Positions 15,413 to 24,802 of a stretch of 64,000 nucleotides of DNA are shown one piece after another. Origin of the DNA: Halalkalibacter nanhaiisediminis (GTDB lineage Bacteria; Bacillota; Bacilli; Bacillales; Bacillaceae_D); NCBI RefSeq assembly GCF_007830185.1, contig NZ_VLKZ01000002.1, positions 310,001 through 374,000 on the forward strand, written 5' to 3'. Numbering within the stretch: position 1 is the first letter of the stretch; every line of letters starts with the position of its first letter. The position numbers and the translations under genes were made by a program. The notes beneath the pieces are model-generated. The model saw only the letters and a program-made list of their open reading frames with translations. It ran no database searches and was not told the origin of the DNA.

Positions 15413-16665
15413 TCACTTCCTCCTAAATCTTCCAAAAGCAGTACATCAACTTTCATTCCCTTTTCGTAACCTCTTGTTCCGCCTGGCAAGACTATGAGAG
15501 CATCGGCTCCTCCTAAAGAGCTTACGACACCAGATTTATCAAGACCAGATGGTGATGCAAATAATTCACTTTCACCATATTCTACCTTTCCCCTTACTAA
15601 TCTCATAAATGGGTTCGGTTTTGGGAAGTCAACTCCTAAAGTGGCCTTCGTTTTACGTAAATGCGGCTGCTTATTAAATAAAGCTGTTTTAAGAATTGGA
15701 CGAGTAAACAGTTCAAATCCGACATAGCAAGCTGAAGGATTTCCAGATAAACCATAGATCAGTTTATCACCGACCTTGGCAATTGTCGTGACACTACCAG
15801 GTCTCATTGCAACTTTGTTAAATAAGACATTCGCTCCAAGCTTCTCAAAGATCGCTGGCATATAATCATAATCTCCAACAGATACACCGCCAGTGGTAAT
15901 TAAACAATCAACCTGTGCTAGGGCATCCTTTGTTGCCTTGTAACAATCCTCAAAATCATCATTAAATTTACCAAAATATCTCGCTTCTCCGCCAGCTCGA
16001 TCAATTTGAGCCATGATCATATAGGCATTACTATTACGAATTTTTCCAGGTTCAAGTGGTTGATCGACACTTAAAAGTTCACTACCAGTTGCGATAACAC
16101 CGATAACTGGCTTTACAGCGACGTTTACTTCATGATAACCAAAGGTAGCAAGAAGCGCGACAACCCCTGGATTAATTTTTGTTCCCTTTTCTACTAGCAC
16201 AGTTCCTTTTTTCGTATCTTCCCCTTGATAGGATATATTATCTCCTTGTTTAAAAGAGCGCTTTATTTGCATGATCTTTTTTGATTCATCAGCAACCTCT
16301 TGTGTTAATTCAAGCATGACGACAGCATCACAGCCTGCTGGTATTGGAGCACCCGTCATTATTCTCACTGTTTGAAAAGGTTTAACCTCCCCCCGAAAAA
16401 CGTAGCCAGCCCCAATTTCTCCGACTACCTCAAATGTGATTGGAGACTCAGAACTAGCACTTTCTGTATCTACTGAACGAAGGGCGAACCCATCGTACGG
16501 CGAACGATCAAATGCTGGAACATCATGTGAAGCAACTAAATCTTCTGCTAAAAATCGATTATATGACTGTTCAAGTGGTACCTTTTCACTTTTTTGTTCA
16601 ATATAAAATTCCATCACTTTCTTAACTGCTTCTTCAACAGGGATCGGCTTTCTCTTTTCTACCAA
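15376..16665 (-). CDS. moeA: MoeA, molybdopterin molybdenumtransferase
   Basis: This enzyme inserts molybdate into adenylated molybdopterin. Blocks run in family order: EDLVASHDVPAFDRSPYDGF, VRIMTGAPIPAGCDAVVMLE, GVIATGSELLSVDQPLEPGK, CLITTGGVSVGDYDYMP and IYGLSGNPSACYVGFELF. The start is taken as the TTG at 16665 (MVEKRKPIPVEEAV), eight bases after AAAGGAG. A GTG three codons upstream overlaps that site. It has normal length (about 429 residues) and lies between moaA (80 bp upstream) and mobB (overlapping). Confidence 0.94.
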   Translation of the reverse strand: MVEKRKPIPVEEAVKKVMEFYIEQKSEKVPLEQSYNRFLAEDLVASHDVPAFDRSPYDGFALRSVDTESASSESPITFEVVGEIGAGYVFRGEVKPFQTVRIMTGAPIPAGCDAVVMLELTQEVADESKKIMQIKRSFKQGDNISYQGEDTKKGTVLVEKGTKINPGVVALLATFGYHEVNVAVKPVIGVIATGSELLSVDQPLEPGKIRNSNAYMIMAQIDRAGGEARYFGKFNDDFEDCYKATKDALAQVDCLITTGGVSVGDYDYMPAIFEKLGANVLFNKVAMRPGSVTTIAKVGDKLIYGLSGNPSACYVGFELFTRPILKTALFNKQPHLRKTKATLGVDFPKPNPFMRLVRGKVEYGESELFASPSGLDKSGVVSSLGGADALIVLPGGTRGYEKGMKVDVLLLEDLGGSEWPWSNIVPSYR

Positions 16666-16717
16666 TACACTCACTCCTTTGACATCATCAACTATACATC
16701 ACTCGGTACTGTTAAAG

Positions 16718-16739
16718 ATGCAAGGGAACATTCCCTTGC
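16718..16739 (-). other. Perfect hairpin between moaA and moeA
   Basis: TGCAAGGGAA and TTCCCTTGCA form a ten-bp palindromic stem almost without a loop, seven bases past the moaA stop. It lacks a proper T-run, so it may be a weak terminator, a processing site or an mRNA-stabilising element. Confidence 0.5.
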
Positions 16740-16745
16740 ACCTGG

Positions 16746-17762
16746 TTAACCACCGATATAGGACATTTCAATTTTCTTTCTCGTCTTTACTGTCTCTTCG
16801 GTACGTTCCTCAGAATATCTGTCAGTGCGGTTTGACCAAATGTTTTCAATCTTCTTTTCAATCTCAAGATCTGATGCTCCTGAACGAATCAATTGACGGA
16901 AATCGTAACCCTCCTCAGCAAATAAACAAGTGAACAGTTTTCCATCTGCAGATATTCTCGCTCTCGTGCAGCTACCGCAAAAAGTATCTGAAACCGAAGA
17001 AATAAAACCTACCTCAGTCGTTGTACCAATATACCGATAACGTGAGGCTACTTCACCAAAATAGTCTTTATCTACTGCTTCGACTGGAGCAATCGTTGAT
17101 ACCTTTTCTAAAAGCTCTTTTTTTGTAACAACTTGAGAAAAGTCCCATCCGTTCGTTTGACCAACATCCATAAACTCAATAAAACGTAACGTTATTCCTC
17201 TGTCTTTACAGTAGGTCGCAAGCTTCACAACCTCTTCGTCATTGACACCTTTTTTCACAACCATATTTACTTTCACGAGCAAACCCGCAGAAATTGCTGC
17301 TTCCATCCCTTTTAAAACAACATTAGGTTTTACTTTTCTTCCGTTCATTTCTTGGAAAATGTCTGTATCTAATGCATCTAAACTAATATTTACACGCATA
17401 AGTCCTGCCCGTTTTAATGCTTCAGCTTGCTTCACAAGATATACACCATTAGTAGTAAGTCCAACGTCTTCAATTCCTTCTAAAGCAGATAGACGCTTCA
17501 CAAGAAGATCGACATTCTTTCGTAAGAGTGGCTCCCCACCTGTTATACGTATTTTCTTCACACCTAATTTTGTAAATTGAGAAACGAGTCTTTCAATTTC
17601 ATCAAATGAAAGTAGTTCTTCCTCTCTCATAAATACATAATCTTCGCCGAATATTTCAGCAGGCATACAGTAGGAACAGCGGAAATTACACTTGTCCATA
17701 ATCGAAATACGCAAATCTTGCAATGGACGCGAAAATTTGTCGCTAACTGGTCTGATTTCCAT
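16746..17762 (-). CDS. moaA: MoaA, GTP 3',8-cyclase (radical SAM)
   Basis: The first enzyme of molybdenum cofactor synthesis, acting on GTP with MoaC. The radical SAM cluster motif is [15 protein letters not shown] (CxxxCxxC). The C-terminal cluster cysteines are in [11 protein letters not shown] and KLFTCLF. The protein ends in YIGG, the Gly-Gly tail needed for activity in characterised MoaA proteins. I chose the ATG at 17762, eight bases after AGGAGG, over an ATG two codons earlier. It heads the minus-strand cofactor operon and is divergent from moaB, sharing a 177-bp intergenic region. Confidence 0.95.
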   Translation of the reverse strand: MEIRPVSDKFSRPLQDLRISIMDKCNFRCSYCMPAEIFGEDYVFMREEELLSFDEIERLVSQFTKLGVKKIRITGGEPLLRKNVDLLVKRLSALEGIEDVGLTTNGVYLVKQAEALKRAGLMRVNISLDALDTDIFQEMNGRKVKPNVVLKGMEAAISAGLLVKVNMVVKKGVNDEEVVKLATYCKDRGITLRFIEFMDVGQTNGWDFSQVVTKKELLEKVSTIAPVEAVDKDYFGEVASRYRYIGTTTEVGFISSVSDTFCGSCTRARISADGKLFTCLFAEEGYDFRQLIRSGASDLEIEKKIENIWSNRTDRYSEERTEETVKTRKKIEMSYIGG

Positions 17763-17939
17763 GCTCATTCCCTCCTCTTAGTTGATTTTAATCGTGCTAT
17801 ATCATCATTCGACGTAGAATAGTCTCTAAAATAAATGGTTGTTAGCTATGAAAAAGCTGTTACTATATTAAGAGAAATCTATTAAAGTTCCTGTTCAATA
17901 CATCATTCTAACATAAAAGAAGTGGGTGAATTAATTAAG
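17763..17939. promoter_or_regulatory. Divergent promoter region between moaA and moaB
   Basis: This 177-bp AT-rich spacer must hold promoters for both cofactor operons. I could not single out a reliable -35/-10 pair or a known operator, and I see no copy of the leader motif found before the formate genes. Confidence 0.5.
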
Positions 17940-18434
17940 ATGCATAATTTTAGCGATTCTGTTAATGTAAATGTTGCAATTTTAACGATATCTGATACGA
18001 GAATAGAAGAAAATGACCGTAGTGGTCAGCAGATTAGAGAATCTCTTCTTCTAAAAAATCATTCGATCGTTGACTATAAAATGAGTAAAGACGATTTGCA
18101 ATCAATTCAAGAAATTGTGAAAAAATGGTCTGTTGACCCAGAAATTCAAGCGATTATTTTAAATGGGGGTACTGGCTTTTCTCCTAGGGACGTTACATAT
18201 GAAGCTGTCTCTTCACTTTTAAATAAAAAAATGGATGGCTTTGGTGAACTTTTCCGTAGCCTCAGTTATGAAGAGATTGGTCCAAAAGCGATGTTTAGCC
18301 GCTCAATCGCAGGAAGCATAGATAGTACGGCTATTTATGCCCTACCAGGTTCTACGAATGCTGTCAAACTTGCAATGGAAAAATTGATCCTACCGACAAT
18401 GCCTCACTTTGTAGAGGAACTCGTTAAAAAATGA
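17940..18434 (+). CDS. moaB: MoaB/MogA-type molybdopterin adenylyltransferase
   Basis: A 164-residue MoaB family protein, which adenylates molybdopterin before metal insertion in bacteria that use MoaB like MogA. Blocks NVAILTISDTRIEENDRSGQ, IILNGGTGFSPRDVTYEAV and AIYALPGSTNAVKLAMEKLI are typical of the family, including the TGG-GxxxRDxT nucleotide-binding region. The ATG at 17940 is preferred. A GTG at 17922 in frame would add six residues but lacks a clear ribosome binding site. It overlaps mobA by four bases (ATGA), so the two are translationally coupled. Confidence 0.93.
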   Translation: MHNFSDSVNVNVAILTISDTRIEENDRSGQQIRESLLLKNHSIVDYKMSKDDLQSIQEIVKKWSVDPEIQAIILNGGTGFSPRDVTYEAVSSLLNKKMDGFGELFRSLSYEEIGPKAMFSRSIAGSIDSTAIYALPGSTNAVKLAMEKLILPTMPHFVEELVKK

Positions 18435-19018
18435 GTATGGCTGGAGTCGTACTTGCAGGTGGCAAATCATCTCGTTTTGGTAGACCGAAAATGTTTGAAG
18501 AGTATAAAGGGGTTCGATTCTATGAATATAGTATAAATGCGCTTTTTAATAGTGGAGTTGAGTCCATTTATATTGTCACAAATGACCAACTTGCTCCTTC
18601 CTTTAAAAACATGAAAGCAAAAATCATCATAGAAGATGAGAGTCACCATGGCCCGTTGTATGCTCTATCATATGCTATGAGAACCATTCAGGATAAGGAT
18701 TGGTTTTTTGTCCTAGCAGCTGATATTCCGCTTGTTAGCACAGATTTTGTTCGTGAAATGTGCACGCTTGCTGAACAATCAATAAATGATATTATTATTC
18801 CTATAACAGGAGACAAAGAACAACCTTTGCTTGCTCTCTATCACCATAGCTGCTTACCTATTGCGTTAGAACTTTTGGCTGAAAATAGAAAAAGCATGCG
18901 CCCATTAATAGAAAAAGCAAATGTAAAATATGTTCATTTTTCTAGTGATCAGAAAGATTTTATGAATATTAATCATCAAGAAGATTTAACACAAATCATT
19001 AATAAGGAGATTACGTAG
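18431..19018 (+). CDS. mobA: MobA, molybdenum cofactor guanylyltransferase
   Basis: A 195-residue nucleotidyltransferase. The N-terminal GVVLAGGKSSRFGRPKMFEE is the GTP-binding signature, and WFFVLAADIPLVSTDFV holds the metal-binding Asp. It transfers GMP from GTP to molybdopterin, making the guanine dinucleotide form used by formate dehydrogenase and nitrate reductase. Its start overlaps the moaB stop and its stop codon abuts the moaC start, so moaB-mobA-moaC form one tight operon. Confidence 0.94.
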   Translation: MSMAGVVLAGGKSSRFGRPKMFEEYKGVRFYEYSINALFNSGVESIYIVTNDQLAPSFKNMKAKIIIEDESHHGPLYALSYAMRTIQDKDWFFVLAADIPLVSTDFVREMCTLAEQSINDIIIPITGDKEQPLLALYHHSCLPIALELLAENRKSMRPLIEKANVKYVHFSSDQKDFMNINHQEDLTQIINKEIT

Positions 19019-19507
19019 ATGAGTGAATTTTCCCATTGGAACGAAGAAGGCCGTCCAAAAATGGTCGATATTTCAAAGAAAGACGATTCCAAACGAACAG
19101 CCGTTGCTCAGAGCACCATTTTAATCAAAAAGGAATTATATGATGCGATCCGAAATGCCGAAATTAAAAAAGGTGATCCCTTGCAAGTTGCGCAAATCGC
19201 AGGAATTATGGCTGCTAAAAAGACACCTGATATGATTCCAATGTGCCACCCTATTCAAATTCAAGGTGTTGATTTCAACTTTGAATATCAGCAAGTTGAT
19301 AATGGATATGAGTTAATCATTCAAGCAAAAGTGACATGTAAAGGAAATACAGGTGTGGAAATGGAAGCCTTAACTGCTGTTTCTGTTGCCTCTTTAACTT
19401 TCTATGACATGTGTAAAGCTGTAGATAAAAGTATGATCATTAAAGAAACCTTTTTACTGAGCAAAACGGGTGGAAAAAATGGAGATTACAACGCGTCCAA
19501 CATCTAA
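19019..19507 (+). CDS. moaC: MoaC, cyclic pyranopterin monophosphate synthase
   Basis: A 162-residue protein that acts with MoaA to make the first pterin intermediate. The signature blocks are [38 protein letters not shown] and [28 protein letters not shown] (continuous in the protein, separated here), which hold the active-site His, Glu, Asp and Lys. AAGGAGATTACG precedes the ATG. A terminator follows directly, so this ends the moaB-mobA-moaC unit. Confidence 0.95.
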   Translation: MSEFSHWNEEGRPKMVDISKKDDSKRTAVAQSTILIKKELYDAIRNAEIKKGDPLQVAQIAGIMAAKKTPDMIPMCHPIQIQGVDFNFEYQQVDNGYELIIQAKVTCKGNTGVEMEALTAVSVASLTFYDMCKAVDKSMIIKETFLLSKTGGKNGDYNASNI

Positions 19508-19516
19508 ATAAAGGAT

Positions 19517-19558
19517 AAAAGGGTATCTCAAAAAGTCAACGACTGAGATACCTTTTTT
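19517..19558 (+). terminator. Terminator after moaC
   Basis: AAAAGGGTATCTCA and TGAGATACCTTTTTT arms with a 13-base loop, immediately past the moaC stop. Confidence 0.88.
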
Positions 19559-19669
19559 GATGCTAACTTAAAAACCCCGTAAATTAATCTTCCAAGGTTG
19601 TTATTTAAGTTACCTGAACTGTGCAATAATTCAGTTATCAGAAAAACAAGATAGTTAGGAGCGGTTGAT

Positions 19670-20875
19670 ATGAAATTATCAGAATTAAAGAAAAGCGGAC
19701 ATGCACCATCTTTATTCTCAGCATTTTTATATTTTGACGTAAGTTTTATGATTTGGGTTTTACTCGGGGCTTTAGGAGCCTATATCACTCAAGATTATGG
19801 CCTTTCACCAGCTCAGGTTGGAATGATTGTCGCTATACCCATTTTAGGTGGATCGTTTTTTAGAATCGTCGTCGGCGTGTTAACAGATCGTTTCGGACCA
19901 AAGAAAACTGCCATTGGCGGAATGATTGTGACGATGATCCCTCTATTTTGGGGATGGCTCGGTGCTTCGAACATATCTGAACTATACGCAATCGGTATTC
20001 TTTTAGGGGTTGCAGGAGCAAGCTTTTCAGCTGCACTACCTATGGCAAGCCGTTGGTATCCACCGCATTTACAAGGGTTAGCTATGGGGATAGCTGGAGC
20101 TGGTAACAGCGGTACACTACTTGCAACTTTATTCGGCCCAAGGTTAGCAGAAATTTATGGTTGGCAGGGTGTGATGGGGATCGCCCTTATTCCTCTTACC
20201 CTTGTGTTATTCTCTTATATTTTCTTAGCAAAAGATGCACCAAACCAACCTGCACCACAGCCAATTGCAAATTACTTCAAAGTGTTCAAGCAAAAAGATA
20301 CAGCGTACTTTTGCTTACTATATGCCGTCACATTCGGTGGTTTTGTTGGGCTTGCTAGTTTCTTAAGTTATTTCTTTGTTAATCAATATGGTTTATCGAA
20401 TGTTCGTGCTGGAGATTTCGTTAGCTTATGTGTTGCAGCAGGTAGCTTTTTCCGTCCTGTTGGTGGCTTGATCGCAGACCGAATTGGCGGCGTTAAATTA
20501 CTATCTTTCTTGTTTATCGGTGCTGCAATCTGTATGTTTGGTGTAAGCTTACTGCCTCCTTTAGCTCTCGTTACCGTCTTATTGTTTGCTGGTATGATGT
20601 GTCTTGGCATGGGTAATGGTGCCGTATTCCAGCTTGTGCCACAAAGATTTCAGAAAGAGATTGGAATGGTAACTGGTATTGTCGGTGCAGCAGGTGGATT
20701 AGGTGGCTTCTTCCTCCCGAATATTCTTGGAACATTAAAAGAAATTACTGGAACATATGCGAGTGGATTCATCGTCTTCTCCCTTATTGCGATTGCAGCT
20801 CTCGTTCTACTTCTAGTTGTTCAGGCGTCATGGCGTCAAGCTTGGAAGATATCAGGAGAATCAGTGAAAATATAA
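19670..20875 (+). CDS. narK: Nitrate/nitrite MFS transporter (NarK/NasA type)
   Basis: A 401-residue major facilitator with about twelve helices. [20 protein letters not shown] and the loop [20 protein letters not shown] are typical of the nitrate/nitrite porter family, and the two Gly-rich nitrate signature regions appear as [20 protein letters not shown] and [19 protein letters not shown]. It follows moaC by 160 bp with its own ribosome binding site (TTAGGAG). Placement beside cofactor genes suggests that it feeds a molybdoenzyme nitrate reductase encoded elsewhere. Whether it is respiratory NarK or assimilatory NasA cannot be decided here. Confidence 0.88.
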   Translation: MKLSELKKSGHAPSLFSAFLYFDVSFMIWVLLGALGAYITQDYGLSPAQVGMIVAIPILGGSFFRIVVGVLTDRFGPKKTAIGGMIVTMIPLFWGWLGASNISELYAIGILLGVAGASFSAALPMASRWYPPHLQGLAMGIAGAGNSGTLLATLFGPRLAEIYGWQGVMGIALIPLTLVLFSYIFLAKDAPNQPAPQPIANYFKVFKQKDTAYFCLLYAVTFGGFVGLASFLSYFFVNQYGLSNVRAGDFVSLCVAAGSFFRPVGGLIADRIGGVKLLSFLFIGAAICMFGVSLLPPLALVTVLLFAGMMCLGMGNGAVFQLVPQRFQKEIGMVTGIVGAAGGLGGFFLPNILGTLKEITGTYASGFIVFSLIAIAALVLLLVVQASWRQAWKISGESVKI

Positions 20876-20886
20876 TATCTTTCGAA

Positions 20887-20920
20887 GCGTCCGTGTGTAG
20901 CACGGGCGTTTTATTTTTTT
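20887..20920 (+). terminator. Terminator after the nitrate transporter gene
   Basis: GCGTCCGTG and CACGGGCGT arms followed by TTTATTTTTTT. Confidence 0.85.
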
Positions 20921-21031
20921 GCATAAAAAGGAATGTCCCTTCAGCATAAAGATAAATGTGTTAAGAAAAGAAATTGAGGGAATATAGGTAAGTAAAAAGC
21001 TCCTCTCACTGGAATGAAAGGAATGATCGAT

Positions 21032-21916
21032 ATGTATAATAAAGCATTGCTTATTTATAATGGAAATGCTGGTAATAATGAAATATCGAAAAATTTGAAT
21101 CAAATTGTTGGAAATCTTGCTCAAAACATCCGTGAATTAACGTTGTTACAGACAGAAAAAAAAGGAGATTCAGAACGGTATTGTAAGGAGCGTGCTAGTG
21201 AGTTCGACTTGCTTATTATTATGGGAGGTGACGGAACGGTCCATGAATGCATAAACGGTTTAATGGAGTTAGAAGACCCGCCAATCGTTAGTATTATTCC
21301 AACTGGTACTTGTAATGATTTTTCACGCTCTCTTTTGATCCCACAAACAATTACTGAAGCGGCTGAATTCATTCATTCAGGAAAAGTTGAGAGTATTGAT
21401 ATTGGGCAATGTAATGATCGTTACTTTTCTAATTTCTTCGGTGTAGGCTTAATAACTGAGGCATCTGAAGCGACTAACTCTAATTTAAAGAGCTCAATCG
21501 GAAAGTTTAGTTATTTTATTAGTGCCTTGCAATCTTTAAAAAAAGCAACATCATTTTCCTTTTCATTAAAAACCGATAAAGAACAGTTTGAAGGAGAAGC
21601 AGTTATGATTTTAGCGATGAATGGATACTTTTTAGGAACCTCCAATCTACAATTGAATGAAACCAAATTGAATGATGGGTTACTAGAAATTTATTTAGTT
21701 CGAGAGTCAGGCCTTAATTTAATTCGAAATATGTATAACAAAGCATTTTCAGATGATTGGACTAGAGACACAGAGGGCATTGATCTAATCAGAGCTTCTT
21801 CTTTTCAGCTAGAAACAGATGAAAAACTTGATGTTGATATGGATGGTGAGATCTATTTGAAAACACCAGTAAATGTCTCTATTTTAAATAAACATTTGAA
21901 ATTTATTACTCAATGA
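21032..21916 (+). CDS. Diacylglycerol-kinase-family lipid kinase (YegS/BmrU/DgkB type)
   Basis: A 294-residue lipid kinase. The N-terminal half has LLIYNGNAGNNE, the glycine-rich catalytic motif LLIIMGGDGTVHECINGLME and VSIIPTGTCNDFSRSL. The C-terminal beta-sandwich ends with ETDEKLDVDMDGEIYLKTPV, the D-G-E block of the family. It probably phosphorylates diacylglycerol or a related lipid at the membrane. The ATG at 21032 fits the AAAGGA signal; two in-frame ATGs at 21014 and 21023 are too close to or before that site. It stands alone. Confidence 0.9.
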   Translation: MYNKALLIYNGNAGNNEISKNLNQIVGNLAQNIRELTLLQTEKKGDSERYCKERASEFDLLIIMGGDGTVHECINGLMELEDPPIVSIIPTGTCNDFSRSLLIPQTITEAAEFIHSGKVESIDIGQCNDRYFSNFFGVGLITEASEATNSNLKSSIGKFSYFISALQSLKKATSFSFSLKTDKEQFEGEAVMILAMNGYFLGTSNLQLNETKLNDGLLEIYLVRESGLNLIRNMYNKAFSDDWTRDTEGIDLIRASSFQLETDEKLDVDMDGEIYLKTPVNVSILNKHLKFITQ

Positions 21917-21929
21917 TAATCTATTCAAT

Positions 21930-21968
21930 AGAAAAAGTAACCTTAACTTTTTAAAGGTTACTTTTTCT
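21930..21968. terminator. Bidirectional terminator, lipid kinase / GH18 gene
   Basis: Perfect 15-bp arms AGAAAAAGTAACCTT and AAGGTTACTTTTTCT. The last codons of the minus-strand GH18 gene lie inside the hairpin. Confidence 0.93.
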
Positions 21969-23582
21969 ATCTTCGAATTCTATAGCCATTCTTTCTAACA
22001 ATGCAGCCATTTGAGCTCGTGTTGAAGGAGCTTTGGGACGAAACGTTCCATCCTCATAACCTGACAGATAACCTTTTTGATAGATCGCCGTTACAGGCTG
22101 ATAGGACCAATGATTTATTGCTACGTCAGTAAACGGAGAACTTTCTGGATCTGAATATTCAAATTGAAAAATATTATATAAAATGGTTGCTAGTTGCTCT
22201 CGTGTTAAAGGTTCGTTTGGAGCAAACCGTTCAGGCGATACCCCATTTAAAAAACCCAACTCTTTTGCCAGTTCAATTTCATTCTGTGCCCAATGCCCAA
22301 TCGTGTCTTTGAAATGATAAGATACTGGTACTTGTCCCCCATATCCTAATGCTCGGATAAGAATGACTGCACTTTGAGCTCGTGTTAGATTCTTGTTTGG
22401 CAAAAATGTTGTATTAGTTGTTCCATTCATCCAACCTTTTACAGACACAAAATAAATACTCCCCTCTGCCCAATTACCTAATGGGACGTCTACAAAATAA
22501 CGGCCATTTAACCAAAGGCTATAATAATCCCAAACATCAGGTGTTTCATGTAACAATGCCCATGAACCAGTTCCTTTTATATCATATCTATTCGTAAGTC
22601 GTAACTTCGCTTTAATCGATCTTTCATTTTCATACCAAATTTGATACCTTCCTTCCGTTAATTTCGTACTACCGATAAACGTATATTTTCCTTTTGGAAT
22701 CTGAAATGTAGTATAAGGAGCTTGTTTGTTTTCATCGAAATAAGTATGCCCATTAAATTCTTTCATTAAAGGAGTAACGTTCGTAATGGAGAGTCCCTTA
22801 CCTGTAATCATTCGATTTTCTAAGGTTGGACCGTCTAGCTTCCAAATCCGTCCATAAAAAGGAATTCCATGAACGATTTTTTCTTTTTGGACACCTTGAT
22901 TTAGTGCATATTCAATCGAGCGCTCCGAAAAACCAATACTAGCTACAGGACCAATCGGGCTATCAGTAGATTCCCAACTTTCATCATAAGCCATGATCAT
23001 CAAGTAGTCTGAATGTCCAGCTAAAGCTTTATAGTTATAAAAGCCATGCCAACCAGTCTTCCATCCGTTTGGGTTGGCAGCAACTGAGACGGAAACAACT
23101 TTGTCTTTAGGAATGTATTTTCGAAGCAGTCTTATCAAGTCAGTATGTGCATCTCGATATTCATGTCCAATACCTTCAATATCCACGTTTACACCATCTA
23201 AATTGTATTGTTTGATTGCTGATGCGATATCACGTGCTATTTGATCTCGATTTAATAAACCGTTTATACCAGCAGTACGATCCCAGTGGTTAGCCAGAAA
23301 AGGAACAACCTTAATTCCCCTTTTGTGCATTTCACTTATAAAGGATTCTTGAAGCTTCCACGTGATTATAAGCTCTCCTTCTTTTGAAACATCAAAATAA
23401 TTAGGAGAAACCGTGTGAAGACTCCCTCTCGTTTTATTCACTTGATTTACATAGTTACTTGGTGAACCAAAATAGATATATGACATATTAAATCGGTTCT
23501 GTTGCGCACTTTGAAAAGAACCACCCATGAGAAAAATAACAATCAATAGTACGACACCAATTGATATGTTTCGACTATTCAT
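21951..23582 (-). CDS. Exported GH18 glycoside hydrolase with three C-terminal SLH domains
   Basis: A 543-residue surface protein. It has an N-terminal signal or anchor (NISIGVVLLIVIFLMGGSF), then a glycoside hydrolase family 18 barrel with the active-site motif LDGVNVDIEGI (DxxDxDxE) and later HSDYLMIMAYDESWE and GIPFYGRIWKL. Three S-layer homology repeats follow (around WAEGSIYFVSVKGWMNGTT, HWAQNEIELAKELGFLNGV and HWSYQPVTAIYQKGYLSGY). It resembles spore- or wall-acting GH18 enzymes such as YaaH/YvbX-type proteins. SLH repeats should hold it on pyruvylated wall polymer. The ATG at 23582 follows AAAGGAAG and lies 28 bases after the upstream lipoprotein gene, so the two are probably an operon. 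Confidence 0.9.
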   Translation of the reverse strand: MNSRNISIGVVLLIVIFLMGGSFQSAQQNRFNMSYIYFGSPSNYVNQVNKTRGSLHTVSPNYFDVSKEGELIITWKLQESFISEMHKRGIKVVPFLANHWDRTAGINGLLNRDQIARDIASAIKQYNLDGVNVDIEGIGHEYRDAHTDLIRLLRKYIPKDKVVSVSVAANPNGWKTGWHGFYNYKALAGHSDYLMIMAYDESWESTDSPIGPVASIGFSERSIEYALNQGVQKEKIVHGIPFYGRIWKLDGPTLENRMITGKGLSITNVTPLMKEFNGHTYFDENKQAPYTTFQIPKGKYTFIGSTKLTEGRYQIWYENERSIKAKLRLTNRYDIKGTGSWALLHETPDVWDYYSLWLNGRYFVDVPLGNWAEGSIYFVSVKGWMNGTTNTTFLPNKNLTRAQSAVILIRALGYGGQVPVSYHFKDTIGHWAQNEIELAKELGFLNGVSPERFAPNEPLTREQLATILYNIFQFEYSDPESSPFTDVAINHWSYQPVTAIYQKGYLSGYEDGTFRPKAPSTRAQMAALLERMAIEFEDRKSNL

Positions 23583-23609
23583 AAAGCTCTTCCTTTCATT
23601 CAACTCCAT

Positions 23610-24236
23610 TCAATTGATATAGCTTGCTTCAAAGACAATTGTTTCATTAGTTAGTGAGACATTCATCTCGATTCCAAGATATGTAACGGTTTTCTTTTCA
23701 TGCAATTCGATCTCTGCATTCGGTTCAACACCCAATTCATGAAAAATAGCATCGATATCAAGCGAATCAGATTCTTGAATAAGCATTAGAATGATCTGCC
23801 TCCATCCAACCAGTACGTCAAATGTATTTGCTGTAATAGGCGATAATAAGATTAGTTTTTCAACTTGATTATTCGAAACAAACACTTGAAGTTCTATTTG
23901 CTTATTCAATTTTGCTTGATAATAAATGGATTTTTCATTTGAAACTTTTTCTACTGTATCAATGGTTAAATCGCAAGCTAATTCTTTAGATACGGCATTC
24001 CAACGTTCTTTAAAATCATTAAATGTAAGTTGATAGTCCTGTTCCATTTCCTGATCTAATTCTAAGCTTTGCTTGGCAAAACGACCCTCTTTTTGTAAAG
24101 TACGGTTTTGTATGTTTCCTTTTTGAAATGATTGACTTTGCTCTTTGGACTGGGTAATCTGGTCTTCACTAACTTGTTGACAAGCCACCAAGACAAGAAA
24201 CAACATGATTCCTATGAATAAAAAACGAACATACAT
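23610..24236 (-). CDS. Putative lipoprotein, upstream partner of the GH18 gene
   Basis: A 208-residue protein starting MYVRFLFIGIMLFLVLVACQ, a signal peptide with lipobox LVAC, so the mature protein should be lipid-anchored outside the membrane. The mature part begins with a Gln/Ser-rich linker and then a small alpha/beta domain (DLTIDTVEKVSN through VTYLGIEMNVSL) that I do not recognise. The ATG at 24236 is set by AGGTAGGTG upstream; the frame extends 21 codons further without support. It is probably cotranscribed with the GH18-SLH hydrolase and may assist it (inference). Confidence 0.78.
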   Translation of the reverse strand: MYVRFLFIGIMLFLVLVACQQVSEDQITQSKEQSQSFQKGNIQNRTLQKEGRFAKQSLELDQEMEQDYQLTFNDFKERWNAVSKELACDLTIDTVEKVSNEKSIYYQAKLNKQIELQVFVSNNQVEKLILLSPITANTFDVLVGWRQIILMLIQESDSLDIDAIFHELGVEPNAEIELHEKKTVTYLGIEMNVSLTNETIVFEASYIN

Positions 24237-24400
24237 GAATACACCTACCTTTAAGATCCATTCGTTTGTAGTGTCATCAATACGAAAGCGATTATTCAAA
24301 ATTCCCGTTTATTTTTAAAGCCAAAGAGGAATAGTCATAGAAAATAGTAAACGTATCATACTAACTTAAAGATAATAAAAAGTATGGAGGTAATTTAATC

Positions 24401-24760
24401 ATGAATCAAATGGTAGAACGATTTTCTGAATGGCTAGAGGCTCAAAAAGGAAAAAAGTTATTTATCAAAAAGGGAGAACATTCGACTGGGATGGAAAATA
24501 TATCTGATCTTGATACGATTTCCATCAGTCTTGAGTCGATATCCTTACGTCAATCTAAACAATCCTCGTTAGATGACTATCTTCCACACCAAGAACTCAT
24601 CCTACATGGAAATGGTGAAATTCATGGGAATGAAAAAGATTCACCATTACCAAACCAATCATTTGAAATTCCACTTGATGAGACATTTCGTTTTTCCACG
24701 GAAGGTAATGCGGTCAATGTACATACCGAAAAAGCCGTTTATCATTTATCTCCTCATTAA
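24401..24760 (+). CDS. Conserved-looking hypothetical cytoplasmic protein
   Basis: A 119-residue soluble protein with a good ribosome binding site (TGGAGG) and a terminator behind it. It has no membrane segment, Cys or motif I recognise. The pattern DYLPHQELILHGNGEIHGNE followed by IPLDETFRFSTEGNAVNVHT suggests a beta-rich fold. It is a single-gene unit facing the gene at 24803. Function unknown. Confidence 0.75.
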   Translation: MNQMVERFSEWLEAQKGKKLFIKKGEHSTGMENISDLDTISISLESISLRQSKQSSLDDYLPHQELILHGNGEIHGNEKDSPLPNQSFEIPLDETFRFSTEGNAVNVHTEKAVYHLSPH

Positions 24761-24763
24761 AGA

Positions 24764-24795
24764 AGAAGTCATCTTATTTATAGATGACTCCTTTC
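24764..24795. terminator. Terminator between the gene at 24401 and the gene at 24803
   Basis: AGTCATCT and AGATGACT arms followed by CCTTTCCTT. The pairing is convincing but the T-run is weak. Confidence 0.6.
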
Positions 24796-24802
24796 CTTCC
24801 TT

